NCBI GenBank assembly: GCA_013398275.1 | Contig: VZSE01004115.1 | Coordinates: forward strand, 413,954-477,953 | DNA: 64,000 nucleotides | From: Promerops cafer | Lineage: Eukaryota > Chordata > Aves > Passeriformes > Nectariniidae | Reading direction: 5' to 3' | Notes under the pieces: model-generated | The model's input: the letters and a program-made list of their open reading frames with translations, nothing else | What the model was told of the DNA's origin: nothing | The model's database searches: none | Program-made: the position numbers and the translations under genes | Shown here: positions 26,197-40,870 of the stretch, one piece after another | Layout: each line of letters starts with the position of its first letter | Position numbering within the stretch: position 1 is the first letter of the stretch

Positions 26197-29100
26197 GCCA
26201 GCTTTTGTGTATATTGTATTAGCTACTGTGTTTTTGAGATTATCTTTTTTGCTTAAAATTTGTACATATCTGTAGATCTGTCTATAAAGGACTTAATCAT
26301 ATTTCTCTATTCAACAAAAGGAAGTGAAGCATCAGAGTGTAGCCTTTATTATTCTTTCACTCCTGTTTGGTCTTAGATCTTAATTTACAAGTTCAAATGG
26401 GAAGCATACACTGACTGACATCCTAATTTCTGAGGTTGCTGTATCATCTTTAATTAATATATCTTTCCGTTTTATCCCTCCTTTCTCCTTCTACACAGGA
26501 AAAACTTACAAGATTGACCCTCATGACTTGGATTTGGGCAGATTGTATAGTAGCACTACTTTAAGTATTTGATCTGGTGTTTTTGCAAAAAGATTCTAAA
26601 AATGTGGTGTAGCATACAAAACCTCCTTTTTAATATGAGTTAATCATTAACATTTTATTTGTTATGGCTATAATTTTAGAGTGTCCTCTTAGAGCTCCTC
26701 TTTATCTGGACTATTCAGCAAGTCATAGCTCAATATGCTTGGGGCTTTCTGGGACAATAGCTCATTTATCAGCATAAATCAATGCTGTCTCATCCCTGTA
26801 AGTTATGCTGGAGGGTTACAGGAACATGGAAGCAGTCTGCTGAAAGTCTTTCATTTAATGTGGTATGCCCAACTATTGCATAAAGGAAGGTTTGTCTAGA
26901 TCAAATTCTGCACTGGTGCTGTTTGCCAGTCCCATTTGAGAGTTATTGTAAAGATTGTTTCAGCCAAACGTCTTCATATGACAAACAGTTCTAAACAAAA
27001 ATCTGAGGAAAATAAGAGGAAAAAGAGAAGGGAGAATATGACAAGAGTTTTTGCCTCTCCAGTAATTATTTGATGTTTCAACAGGACAGGCTTAGGTGCC
27101 TGGCAGTGACATTGTAGTGAAGAGCCCCTCTGATTACACATGGCCAGCTTGGCCTTATGTCTGAAGCTGGGTAGGCTGTTCATGAAGTACCTCCTGTTTA
27201 CCACATACACCATCTGTGCTTGCTTTAGTCCCAGTGTCAGAAATTTAGACATTCCAGATGAAATAAGGATAAACAGACAACATTTCTTTATGACATGAGA
27301 TGCTTCTGTGTTTCAGTGATCCCTCTTCTTCACCTGTTTAGTGGCGGGAAATATATTTGGGAAGCATTTGTGAAAATTCCATTTCTCTCATTTTCCTATG
27401 TCAGCACCTATATATTTGTATAGAAAGAAGTAAGGAGAGCACTGATATTCTGACACTGGCTGGACTGAATCACTTGAAACATCACAGGACTAGTTTGAAA
27501 ACATAAAGTATTAGCACATATGCTGTGACTGTTAGTGACAATTACAGAGTGATGTTATGGTTCAGCCTCTCATAGTTCATGAGATTTCAGAAAAATTTAC
27601 TCGAAGAACCAGAATTAAAACTAAAACTAAACTAAGCTGAACTAAACTAATCCCAAACCAACCTAAAGACAGGCACAATGATTAAGTGGCAAAAAAAATT
27701 AGGTAGTGTATCCTGAAGGCCATACTCATTAAATGAGACTATTTATGGGTGCTTGTGTTTCTTTACTGATATATTAAAATCTATAAGAAATATAAAATTT
27801 TCATTACAAATTTACTTAATGAAAGACTGTTTCCAGTGGCTAGCATCCCCATTTACAAACCCACACAGCTAAATTAAAATTTCAGCAGATGAAAGAATTT
27901 GTAATTGCAACCAAGTGACAGTACCTTCTAATTTATATAGCTTAAGTTTAACTGTATTAAACACGTGATTGAAAAAGAAAGTCTTCTCTACACCAAATTG
28001 CCCTCTAAATTGAGCATATCAGTGTGTGACATGCACACTCGAATTCAGACTGTTTACAGCTTCACTTGCAGATATAGACTAGGCCATTTGAAAGCTGTTT
28101 CCATGGAACTGAAGAAGAGCCAGAGTTGAAGTTAAAAATCACCCTTTTAACAATTCTCTTTATTCAGTGCCTTTCTTTTAACATGTTTCACCTTTAGTTA
28201 GAACTTCTTCCAAAATACATAAAAAGCTCTCCTTGATTTATATCAAGGAAGTTGAAAGTTGACAACTTCACTGTACATATTTTGTAATCAAGTAACGTCT
28301 TGATTAGCTCACACCATACAAATTCATCAGCATTAATGCTTATTCATAACAAAAATGCTTCAGACTTTAGTAATCTACCTTCTCAATACCATCATTCTTA
28401 TTAAGAGGACAATTACATTTAAATAAATAAATAAAAATTAAATAAGTAGAATAACTATGGTTTTAAGAAAATATACAAGACTAGTGGGGTTTGAGTTAAT
28501 ACAAAGGGATAGAATTAAGTTACTTTTGGTAGGATTCAGAAAAAATTTTGGTGATCTCCATACCCTGCTCTTTTTGCAATATATATAAAACAGTGCATTC
28601 AAGCATCTCATACATTTAGAAATTGTATCATTGTTGAAAACCTTGTGGTTTATATACTCATGCTTAAAAAGGTTTTAAAGACCATTGAACATTGGCCTCC
28701 TATCTGTTCCACTTTCCACTCCACCTTAATTTTTCATAATTTTCACCCTGTCATTATAAAATATTCTGTCCCAAAAGGACCTCCTAAATTGCTTATCCTT
28801 CTTCTAAAGAGAAGTAGATTTGTTAACTGAAAAATATGCAAATTAGCTGTGATTTAGATAGTGGGGATAATTAAGCATATGTTGACTAATATTGTCAGGA
28901 AATAACATGTAGTGATTTGATTCTTGCTGCTGAAAAACTTAAATGTTACAGAGCCATCGAAGTGTATCCATTTTTTGGTGGTGTCTTATTTTATATATGT
29001 TGATGAATTTTCTCACTGTATGTGTGTTTTCCTTCAGTGTCACTACTGTTTTTTATGTCAAATGACAAAGTGACATTGCCAGTTTTTAAATTACACTACC

Positions 29101-31789
29101 AAGACTGAGTACTTTGAACACAAATTGTAATTATAAGACTATGTGAGCACAGGAATTTTTTGGTGATGCAGCTACAGTTTGTGCTCATGACAATGTGACT
29201 GTCTTGTTCATTCTGGGCACAAAGTCGGTTCAAGCGTAATCAGAGATTTTTCAGTGTAGGTTTCACACTGCCTTCCAACTAGACAAAAGAGAACAGTAGT
29301 TTTATAAAATTCATGAAATTTTTACCACTCAACAAAACTTTTTCACTACTAGAGTATAATCTGCTACCTTAGAGAATATTTATTAGATGGTTTTTAATTT
29401 TAATATTTTTTAGTGTGGGCGAGAATGGTTAACAAAGCAAATGGTGAAAAAATTGAACAAATAAAGTTAAATAATGAACATTCTGTTTACTTTTATTGCT
29501 CACAAAAGTATTTTAGCATATGACATATTCATCTTCCTTATGTAGCCACATAGAAGAATGTATGCAAAAAGGTAATTTTGTTTTTTAAATTACTTGAAAA
29601 GTATTTCATAATTTTTTCTGAAGTTATTGACATGACATTTCACTACACATTTGAAAAGTTCTCTATTATAAACTGTTATAAAAGCATAATAAATTTACAT
29701 CTATGTATATGGATTATGTATGTGTGAAGATAAACCACTTTGAATGACATATTCAAAAATTAAAGCTCCAGATCACAAGTAGTGAAACAGTAGTACATAC
29801 AATTGCCTTTAATTCATTAATTATCAGTTGCAGAAGGCATTATCTGTTCAATTTAGAAAATATTATGAAGATCAAAAATTTAAAATGAAATCAAATTCAG
29901 AGCAATTAAGATAATATATTAAAGAAACAGAAAATGAAGATCTAGATAATTTATTGATCTGGTTTGTGGGGTTTTTTCACTGTCCATAAAAAGTAATTCT
30001 AACCAGTATCATTCTGGTGATAAGTATTATGAATTAAGTATCTGCTGTGCAGCACAGCTGGGTGGTTTTTTGCAATATTAAGGAGTTTTACCTAACAGAC
30101 TAACACTGGCTTTAAGGATATTTTTATACTGGGGTGGACTTTAACAGTGAAAAGCATGCTAAATGCAGAGAGACTCCACCTACAGCACTGTGGTCAAAAA
30201 GCTGATTGAAAGGCATCTTAGATGCAGAAAATTATGTTGAATTAGTACATTTTATTTTCTGTATTATTAATTATTTCTAAAAGTTTTTATATATATATAT
30301 ATTTCTNATTTGAGTGAAGGTTTGTTACCTATCTCATTATTCATTCCAAATATCAAAAGCCATGATAAACAAATTTAGAGAGAACTGTCAATTATGCATA
30401 CTTGAGACTAGTGCTGTAGAAAGTGGGTTTTTTTAAATGCTTGAATAATTGTATTTAATGGCAACCCATCCTTTCTTAACAGTATGTTGAAAGAGGCTAA
30501 AAGGATTGAAATTAAAAGAAAAGGAATACCATTTGGTATGCATTTGTGAGAATAAGTGTCCACAGTATGGACACAAAGCTTCATCTTTCTGAGAGAGTCT
30601 AACAAATAGGGACTAGCAAAACTTAAAAAGTCACGTTTTCCTTGGCCTGACATGTTGGGATTTTAAGGTAGTCCAGGGTTGCACTTAGCATTAACTTGTG
30701 ACAAGAAGTGTGACAAGTTAAAACAGTGGCCATATGAATCACAGACAGACAAATCTCCTTGCCTCAGCATTAATGTGCAGAGGTGCCACTGTTTATGGGT
30801 ATGTAAGGGATGGTAGCAATAAATGTAGGATCAGGCAGACCAATAAACTTGGTTGTGTGCCTGTCCTTGACATACCAAGTGCCTTAACCATGCCTTAAAT
30901 TTGATTAATTATAGCAAAACCATTTTTGTCTTAAAAATTCCCGTCAATGAAAATTATTTAACAGAAATTGCACATGTGAAGAAACAGAGGAGAAAAATTC
31001 AACCATTCAATTAGCTGAAACAGCTCTTAGTAGTTTTTTCATTTCAACTCACGTGTCTTAGTGGGACTTGTAACCAGGTGCAGAAAAGCAGACAAAAAAA
31101 TTGTTTGATGTACAGGTCTTTCATTGTCAAAACAGTCCCTGTGGAAAATTATAGTTTTGTAGAGAATAATTATAATTTTCATATTGCCTGGATTTTGTGT
31201 TATGTAGGGGCATTAGCTGGCCTACTGAGAACTTGCAAGCACATCCCTATTTCTTTCCTATATAATATGACCTAAAGCCCTTTGTACTAAAAATGCCAGT
31301 TCATATTCCTAAGCATATAACTTGAAATGAAATAAAATATGATATGTGTGTGTTCAGAAAATATTTTGTTTCAAAGGCTGTTGACCATCTATTTTCTTCT
31401 TTCACGCTTTATAATTCTTATTTCTCACGAGTGTGATTTTTAAAACTAGATCCTTCTGCAAAAGTATTGTGTGTTTGTATGAGCAAGGTATCTCTTTTGT
31501 ACTACTTAAATGCTTATGAAATAATTCCTTTGCTTCAAAGCTAGCAGGAGTTGGGGGTCTTGAAATTAAAGTCAATTGCTATCAGAATAAAAAAGAATTG
31601 ACTGCACTCGTTCAAAGTATTTACAGCTGCTAATCTGAGGTGCATTTTGTAAATGTTGATGGGAAAGATGTATGCCATCTAAAGGATATTTGAATTTAAA
31701 AGTTAAAGTATCAACACTGCATAGCACCACTAAATTAAAACACCCCATGGTCCTTACCTGTCTCTCAAGTTTGGTGTAATAATAATTAG

Positions 31790-32212
<423 letters not shown>

Positions 32213-35200
32213 TGAGACAGAGGTGCTCCAAGTAGATTATACCTTCAAGTGACAGAGCAGCAGGAGAGCAGAACTAGACAGTGGTGTATTGGCTTGAGCA
32301 TTGGAGGCGATGAAGCCGAAGCTGCAGGAAATCCACGTCTTTTGTGAGCAGTTTTATCCTTCTGAGTCTTGCAGAAACTTCTGCAAAGGGAGTTCTGGCT
32401 CCCTATGGTCCAGGTTTCTGTGCTGCTTTGTTACTTTGTCCCAGTAATCCTCTCCATGCCTTGACCACTGCCTACCAGCTGAATCTCCTGCTTGTCTCCT
32501 AGTCTCTTCCAGGGACGGGCTCTCTGGAAGACATTGCATGCTTTGTCTCCACAGCTCAAAAGTTATAATACTCTCTGCCCAGGAGGAATTAAGAATACAG
32601 TGTAAAAGATGTGGACAAAGATTTAGAACCATTTGTTGGTGGAATTTGACTGATTTTTTTTTTAGCTTTTTGATTGTTTACAGAGGGTGTCTAATGAAAT
32701 GCAAAAGTTGATTTACAATCTGCACAGTAAAAATATATCAGAATATTATTACAATATAATAATGACAGTATCAAAGCAATATAGTCAGAATGCTAGAAAC
32801 ACTGTTTAATTTTTTTTTTAAATCCTAAGGAGCAATTTTTATTTATAATTACTGAAAATTATTAATTTAAATTTAAGATTTTAAAATTAAAGCTTCTAAG
32901 ATTTGTAGAAAAGTGAGTTTACTTTGCAATCACATTTGGATTCAAACTATGCAAAATACATAAAGCCTTCAATGGTTTTGTTGTCATTAACAAAGCACCC
33001 AAATCTTAGACATATATCTAAAAAATAGGTTATGTGATCTATACAACTTCTGTTTTTAAAGCACATGACTGATCTAATGGTATCAATTAAAAACATAATA
33101 GAAGGATGAAGACCTATCTTAAGGGTCTGAAAATTTAGCCCTGAATGTGTTGATGTATATACTTAGTTTACTCCAGATCTTTATATAGTTAACTTTGAAT
33201 GATATGGATGTTGTATGAAATGAGACTTTTATACTTTTGGAATCTTCACCAGGGTAGTCATGTTTTCGAGACTAGCAATGTAAGATAGTGAGTTATGTAT
33301 ATGCAAAATATTTAAAAGGATAAAATATCCAGTGTGATTGAGACTGTTAAACTTGTTAAAAAAAGAGTCACAGTCACACCACCTTAGATGGGCAAAGACT
33401 GCACACAGGAATATATATCACTCCTCTGTCTATCCTTATGTCAGTATCTAGGAAGTTACTGTTTTGCTTCCCTTCTTATTTCCTCCAGATTCTCCCCCCC
33501 ATTAGAAGAGGGTGAGGTTTTGACAGCAGAAAAAAAAATTTAAATGAGTTAAGACTAGGAGGAAAGTGCATAATTTCTTCCTCCTCTCCATCATCTCTTT
33601 TCCTCTCTTACTTCAAATATTTTGTATAGACATGAAGCCTTTCCTGCCGCCAAGATCTGGGAAGCCATGTACTGTCCAAAAGAATTCAAATTCTATGCCC
33701 AAAATAAAGTCCTGTGCTCTTTTAGTGGCAAAAAGCCAGAATATTCTTAGCAGAAGAGTTTCCTGTGATATCTTTACTTCTTCCTGCAGGCTTTTGTGTG
33801 GAAATAGGTGGAAGTACAGTTAGGGATTTATTGCTTGCTTTACAATGAATAAATATTTTTTATCATGAGGACTATGGTTTTTCAAGGAACTTGAATGAAA
33901 ACTTAAAATTTCAAATAATGTTGAAATTTTCAGAAAGAGAACTCACTGCACCAGCAAAATCCCTTTCTGTATAAACAGCAGGCCAATTTGGATAGTCTGA
34001 TCAGCAGTTTTGCATGCAGATGTGTAATTTTCTGGTTATACCCAAAGTTTGGTGGGCAACTCTTTTCACTTTTCTAAAATGAACAAAATAGAAGTGGGTA
34101 ATTGAAATAAATGTTATTTAAGTTGAACAATAGACATAAAAGACCAAACGAAGTGAATGTTCTATTAGCTCTGCGTTTGATTTTCTGTTACATTTTTCTA
34201 TGTTCTGCCTGTAACATAAAATACTTAAACCATATCAGTACTGGTACAGTTTCAGAATCCAAGGAGTCCTTCTCCAGTGTGTAGGCTTTGAATGAGAATT
34301 CCATATTGTCATGCCTTTCATGGATAATGAACATCATTATCCATTATCCAGTTACAAGTACAGTAGATGATAGAGCCAATGAAAACATGCAATCTGATAA
34401 ATGGCTTGGCTCTTAGTGTAGTTTGGGTATATTTTCAGGTACAGGATATAAATCTGCCACACATTTAACATTTTAATTGATCAGTTAAACTGACTGCATT
34501 ACGCATATTTTCCTTGTAAGGAGTCCATCTTCTTTTCCCTTTCAGACAGCTAGATTTCACACATACAAGTTTTTAATCTTGTTCTTCCAGAGCAATCAAC
34601 AGCAGCTGAGAATAAGACAGTATTATTAAATCTGAGCATTTTCGACTAAATGTCTATTCAATAACTATATTTCAGCAGAAGACAAGGGCATAGCTGTGCT
34701 CATAGATTCCTGCACAGTATTCCAGAAAGAAAACTATTTTAGGCAGACCTATGAAAATTGGAAATAAAACTGTCAACCGTAGAAAGGTCTTCAATTTAGA
34801 ATCCAATTTCTGTTCACATTCAGCATAATATTAACTATTTTGTTACTATTAAGTTGTGGTAGGACTGTGTTATCTGTCATTAAAATGTGGTGTACCTTCT
34901 TCGAACTATCTATATTCAAAGAAAATTAAAAGAGCAGCTTGCTAATATGCAGTTAATTACTTTTAAGCTAAACCAGTGCTATTCAAATAGAAAAATTACA
35001 TAACTTTTTATGTAGATCTGGCTAAAGCTGTTAATTCTATTAAGAAAATGTTTTCAATGTAATTACTGGGATTAATTATATTTAGCATTTATGAAAAAGT
35101 GAGTCTTCAGGCCATAACTTGTTACTTAGAGTATCAGAAGAAAACTTGCTCATTTATCTAACAAACATCACATTGTTTTTTAGTGGAAAATTGGTTCCAC

Positions 35201-37081
35201 CCAACTTAGAGATATATGATATCAATAAATCTACCTTGATAAAAAATGGAATGCTAATAGAGAATTGTAAAGGCCAGTTACTGCTCTTCTTTGAGGTTTT
35301 CTGGTTTAATTATTTAAACAAATAGCTCTTATTTTCTTTACATATGTAGAAATTTTATTTACATGTAATAAATATAACTGAGATTATGTTTCTGGTTGCT
35401 TCATCAAAACAGAGTTGATTAATGTGCTATTTGATATATCTGAGTTTTGCAGGTCAAAAAATTTTCTACCGGGTGAATGTGTTTCAGTTAAGACCCAGTA
35501 AATATACTTACAACATACATGGGTAAATAAAAGTCAATATGTACTCATGAAGGAGAAAATATATGCATTCTACACTCACATTTATCCATTTCAAGCAACA
35601 GTGACAATTATTGTGAGTCTTACCAAAATCTGCATGGAGACATGCATTAATTCTAGGAAACAAACAAACCAAACAAAAAAGGTACATTCTGAAACTTCTG
35701 TTTAGCATTAACTGTATTCTTAAACTTGCAGCCATTATGTCCTCACCCACCAAACTATTCATACTACAGTCATTCCTTCAATTTTCCTTCAGTTAAATAG
35801 TGAGAATTAGTTGCTGGATTTTGTAATTTCTTTTAAGGAACAGCAGAAACTCTGGTGAGTTCATTCAACATGGAGGAGAAATATAACTTTTCATCTTTAT
35901 GCTAACCTCCATGTGTGTATGTAAATTCCAACAATAATATATTCAGCATAATTGTATAAGGCTAGGCAATAACTTACTTTTGGAAATAAGGAAATGGGAA
36001 AGAAAAAATGTCAGCATTTTACAACAGTCAAGTACATGCATTATATATTCTTTGGATTTATTAGAAATGAGGCCAGATCCTTTCCTTGTTTCTATAAAAC
36101 AGAAGTGTGTGTAACACAACTTATTTTAGTGATATCTCACTGCCACACTGCTGTGATTAACAAGAATCCAGTTCTGAAACACTGTAAGCTCATTACTTAG
36201 GAGCTCAGGAAGGACCTCAGGCTTAGATGGAAAGGGGCAGATTTCAGAGCAGGAATATGGGGAAATGTTTTGCTGCAAATATAATTAGAAGCCTAACCAT
36301 GCTACAGAAATCTGCTGTGATTCTTCAGCTAAGCCATCAAGCCTTTGCTGATTTAAGGTGAAGCTTCCTGCCTGTTTTCTCTCTCACTGTCCCTTTTTCT
36401 TTCTCATTTCTTTCATGTCAAAGCATCAGCTACCGTCTCAGCTTTAGAAGACCTCTAGTGAGTTTTCACTTATTCTTGGTTTTGATTTGGTTTCTGGTAT
36501 ACTGAGTTTAATATGCTGAGCCTTGCTCTGTGTGCACATAAATCATTCCTCCACAAATCACCCACTACCTTATCTTTCAGCTCTTTTTAAACCCCCAATC
36601 CATCAATTTCTTTGACCCTGCTGCTCTTATTGTCCCTCTTACTCCACCTTTTCTTCTCTTCATCTGCTGACACAGTGGTCACTACCTTTAGTTCAAGCTC
36701 TCCTGCTAGGTCAGCCCTTTCAAATTCATCCCTGTCTTCCATTTTCAGGCAAACATTCAACCACCTCCTCAGTTCCCCTTACCATACCAGTAATCACTAG
36801 TAGTGAAAAAAGCAAAACATAGACTTCATTCATCTTTCTCTTTGCTAACTGAGGGCCTATGTCATGAATGCTATTCATCCACCAAATATCTTAATTTCAC
36901 AAAGTTCACTGCATAAAACTGCTAATTTGTATGCATGCACAGACTTCTGTCTGATCTTTGCAGGTCTCCATTACCTTACAAAAAATTCTCCTATTAGCTC
37001 AGTGTCTTTTCTGAAATATCTCTTACTTCCTGTTTTTTGATCTATCTTTTTCTGGTACATGTCTTCAACTTCTCCTTTATT

Positions 37082-37111
37082 TCTCTCTCTCTCTCTCTCA
37101 CTCTCTCTCTC
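37082..37111. repeat. (TC)n microsatellite
   Basis: This is a TC run with one CA interruption, lying in a broader pyrimidine-rich stretch. Confidence 0.9.
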
Positions 37112-38708
37112 CTTCATTTTTTTTTTAACCAAGTGTTAGAAGGATTTCATGGTCCTCAACATGGATTTTTACATATCGGAAGATATCAGCTCCTGCAATA
37201 TACTGTCATATATTCCTGCTTCAATAAAACCTTAACCTCATCTGACTTTTCATCTATACATTGTCTTACTCTGTTAGGGATTGATTTTCCATTACACTTG
37301 GTGGTCCTCCATCCTCTTTTGCCTCCTCTTTTTCATGGAAATTAGGTAAGTTTGGAAAACTTGAATTGGGTGAACTCTTGCTTTTAGTGACAGTGAAGAC
37401 TTCATCAAGAATTAATCTGAAGTATTCTAGGGGGTAAATTATTTTAGGGACGTTGTGATGGGGTTGCAGGTCTCCCAGGGAAAAACAAAACAAAACAAAC
37501 AAAAAAAGTAGTTTTAACTTGCAATAATATGTCACATTTTTAATTTATACATTATAGATTCTTTTTCATGGATAATGAGCATCTAGAATTGTTCTTTTAA
37601 CTTGTTTTGCACACGTGTTCATTCTTTAGGTGAATTGACCTTTTACAGAGTATTTACCCTTTTCCAGTGGACTTCTGTATTTGGTGAGGGAGAAGAGTCT
37701 TAACATATCAAAAGAAATGCGTGGCATTTGCAGTTGCATTTTCCCCTAAGAGGAAGGAGTGAGGTTCTGAACGTGTGAAATTCTCCCTGCAGATTGCTCA
37801 TCCTTTGTGTTTTACAACACAGGGAGAAATCTTCACAGATTAACATTAAGATAGCAAGGAACAAAGTTAATACCAAGCCCTGTAGGGTGGTGGAATTCAG
37901 AATTTTTTTTATTGTGTGTTTTTTGGCTGGTTAAAAAAAAACATTGTTGCTCTGAAAAAAAAATGTGTCTAATGAAAATATACAATTAGTGATAGCAATT
38001 CATTCTTCCACAGATTTGTAGAAAAGCTCGTTTGAACTGAAAATCCAGTTGTTTTTAGTATGGCCAGCCACAACGTGTTAATTGGCATATTTTTAAATCT
38101 CCTTGAGGGACATGAGTTAAAACTTAGTACAGCTTTAGCACAGTAGAAGGTAGGAGTTGATGAGGTGGCCACGGGCAGTATTTGTGCCAGAGAGGAATGC
38201 CACAGTCCTGTTTTGCTCATGGACTTACAGCACAGTATCCCATCAATCCTAACAGATGTTTTGTGGGTCCTATAGCACATTAGGATTACTCACTTGATGT
38301 GGAAGTTCTGAATGAGATAAAGAGAAAAGAAATTTTCTTCTGTCAATTATTTCTAAAGGTCACAGAGCTAATGACTAGCTAGGAGGTTAATTAGATTCTA
38401 AAAGCCTCTTCATATCAATTAAGACTCTTATCTGTATATTTGTAGTAAATAAGCCCATACAACTCTCTGAATGTTCTCTTTTTAGGAAAAGTAAGGCAAC
38501 TGTTGTAGCTTGTTAATGTAATAAGTGTATTTTCTTCTCCTGTCATCATAACATAATATTGCATATAAACAAGCTGTGAAATACACATCAAGTCAGCTCT
38601 TGAGCTGCTGAAATCAGGGGATTTCTTTCAGCTACTGTGGGCTGAAGATCTGGGACAGTATGGAAAGTAAGCCTGTATGTAAGAAAGGTTATTCAGGGTG
38701 ATCTAAAG

Positions 38709-38890
38709 ACAGTACAGTGTATTGGATACTGCCCTGGACTAGGACTCGTGAGACTTGGGTTTTATTAATAGCTTCTCCAAATACTGTTTTGTGACCTTGG
38801 ATAAGTCACATTTCCTCTTAATGCTTCGGTTTCACTATCTGTGAAATGGGGATAGCATTATTGATTTCCTTTGTAAATTGGTTGAAGACC
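38709..38890 (+). mobile_element. MIR SINE remnant
   Basis: The order of motifs follows a MIR consensus: ACAGTGTATTGGATA, then GACTTGGGTTTT, then TGTGACCTTGGATAAGTCAC, then TTCGGTTTCACTATCTGTG, then AAATGGGGATAGCATTATT. These cover the tRNA-derived part, the core and the beginning of the 3' part. MIR elements were active in early amniotes and mammals and survive in birds only as rare old copies. The degree of preservation of the core is notable for such an old insertion. Confidence 0.82.
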
Positions 38891-40658
38891 AGTTGCTAAA
38901 AAACAGCTAGTGTTACCAGTTTCACAGGATAGACATTTGGAAAGAGTCAACTGGCCAAAAAAATTCCTTTGCATGACTATTTGGGCTTTTTAAATGCCTT
39001 TGTCTTTTTTCATTTTTAGAAAATACAAACCCCAACATTTTTGCCAATATCACGTATGACAAAACCACAGGACTGAATTCAAAATCTTCAGCATTTTTCC
39101 TTTGGTCTTTGTTTGCCAACTGAGTACAGAGCTTTTGAAAAATGTGTTTTGAAATTAATGTCCTCATTAATGTGAGTTTTGTCTGTGTTTTTTCTAACCA
39201 TGACTGGTTAAAAAAATCTCAGAGGGAAAAATATCTTGGTTTCAAAAGTTCTACGAGTCTTTCCATTTTATCAATCTTGATTTCATTTATTTAAGTAATT
39301 GCTTTAGAAATACACCTTTTCTAAACAAAAGCTGACATTTTTACCTAATCTTATTATTCCATCAATTTGGGATTCATGTAAATAGCAGCTATTACAAAAC
39401 CACAAGAAAAACTTCAAAGCTGGGAAACTGTGTCTGGCAATTCTATTCTATCCAAAGTAGTTCCTCAATGGAACTGCTGTTCCAGTCAGTGAGAGTGTCC
39501 AAAGTAGTCCTTTTACTGCACTCATTATGTAGCAATTTATTCCCTTTCTCCCACTTATCCTCACGAGGTTTTTCACTCTTTATCTTCCCAGGCTATTTTC
39601 AAGCTCTCCTTGAAAATTCTGCATCTCCTTGTTACTCTGCATTTAATAAGTCAGAGACTTCAGTTGCTATGCAGTCTAGAAGAAGAAAAGTAGAGGGTTT
39701 CTTATATTTCAAATTACTTCAGTATGTGAAAAAATGCAGCTAAGGGAATACACAATAAATTTTTTCACTTTGCTTTATCTCAAAAAAAAAAAAGTTTTCC
39801 ACTATGATTTATTTTGGCAAGGATTTGGTTAACATGAAACATAGCTTGTAATCCTGATGTATCTCAAATGAAAGCAAAGCTCACTCACCTAAGAGCTACT
39901 TTTCCATATGTGAAAGAAGAGAGAAGGGACAGAAAAAAATAAAATGGATCCAAAGTTGATTATTATGAAGCACATGGTACATCAGAAGCTTTTTTTGAGT
40001 GTATTTTGGGGGTGATCTGGACCTCCTGTTTTAACCTTTTTGAGGATCATGTCATTTTATTTTTCATCTATTCTTTTTTTGTTTTGTAACAGTTTTTGAA
40101 ATATTTTAATGCCTTACTAAATTTTTTGGATGGATTGTTGCAAAAATGCTGAAATTATGAAAGTAAAAAATATGTGCAGAATACAAATGTTTCAAATTTT
40201 TCATTCTTCCTTTTTTTTTTTGTCAAACTGGAATCTTAAAGCTGTATTTCTTAGAGCAAGGTCTATTTCACAGAACACTCTTTATTTCTCCAAAATATGA
40301 TACATCTGGCTAAGGAGCTGGAAATATCTTACATGTCTGTGTAACATTCTCAAACCTTAATAGCTCCAAAGTTTTATCCCAATCTAGTCACTGGGGAACA
40401 TTCTTTGCTTTTGTAATCACTGTTTCACATAGTAACAGCTTGTTGTATTTTGGTCTGTTTGCCAGAGGGTAGGTTTATTTTTAAATCCCTGAACTCTGAA
40501 TTTTCTTTATTTTTCCAAGATTGGAAGCAGCTGAAATGCCTGAAGTTACAGGTTGAAGGGCTTACTTCACAACATGAGATGGGAAACCTCGTTCCCTCCT
40601 CCTTGTGTTTTTCTTTTTTTAAATTTTTTCCTAACAATGTCTGTTAACTGATATTTGT

Positions 40659-40870
40659 CTAAAAATAGAACACTGTCTCACTAAAAATAGCTTGCCACTC
40701 AGTCTTGCCAAGGAAAATGGAGAGGAATAGGCGTGGAATAGAAGGCTGAGTAATCCAGCTCTATTCATTCACGGATCCCTTTGAGAGCGCAGGCGATGAT
40801 AAAGTGCCCTCAAAAAACCACAGGCCTGACTTGCTCTCTTCAGACTCCTAGGTGCCAATAAACATTTTAG
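40659..40870. promoter_or_regulatory. Candidate intronic enhancer with paired MEF2 sites
   Basis: Two perfect copies of CTAAAAATAG, a high-affinity MEF2 site, lie at 40659-40668 and 40681-40690. Their starts are 22 bp apart, about two helical turns. A third, imperfect AAAAATAGCT follows near 40963. Downstream within 200 bp are a GATA-type TGATAA at 40797-40802 and a RUNX-type ACCACA near 40816. The patch is less AT-rich than its flanks and contains the unusual CpG-bearing GAGAGCGCAGGCGATG. Paired MEF2 sites inside MEF2C suggest autoregulation, as MEF2 autoregulation is known in mammals. No conservation test could be run. Confidence 0.4.

Noticed and set aside
33007..33029. CTAAAAAATAGG as a MEF2 site
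   Set aside because: It has one A too many between the TA and TAG parts, so it does not fit YTAWWWWTAR.
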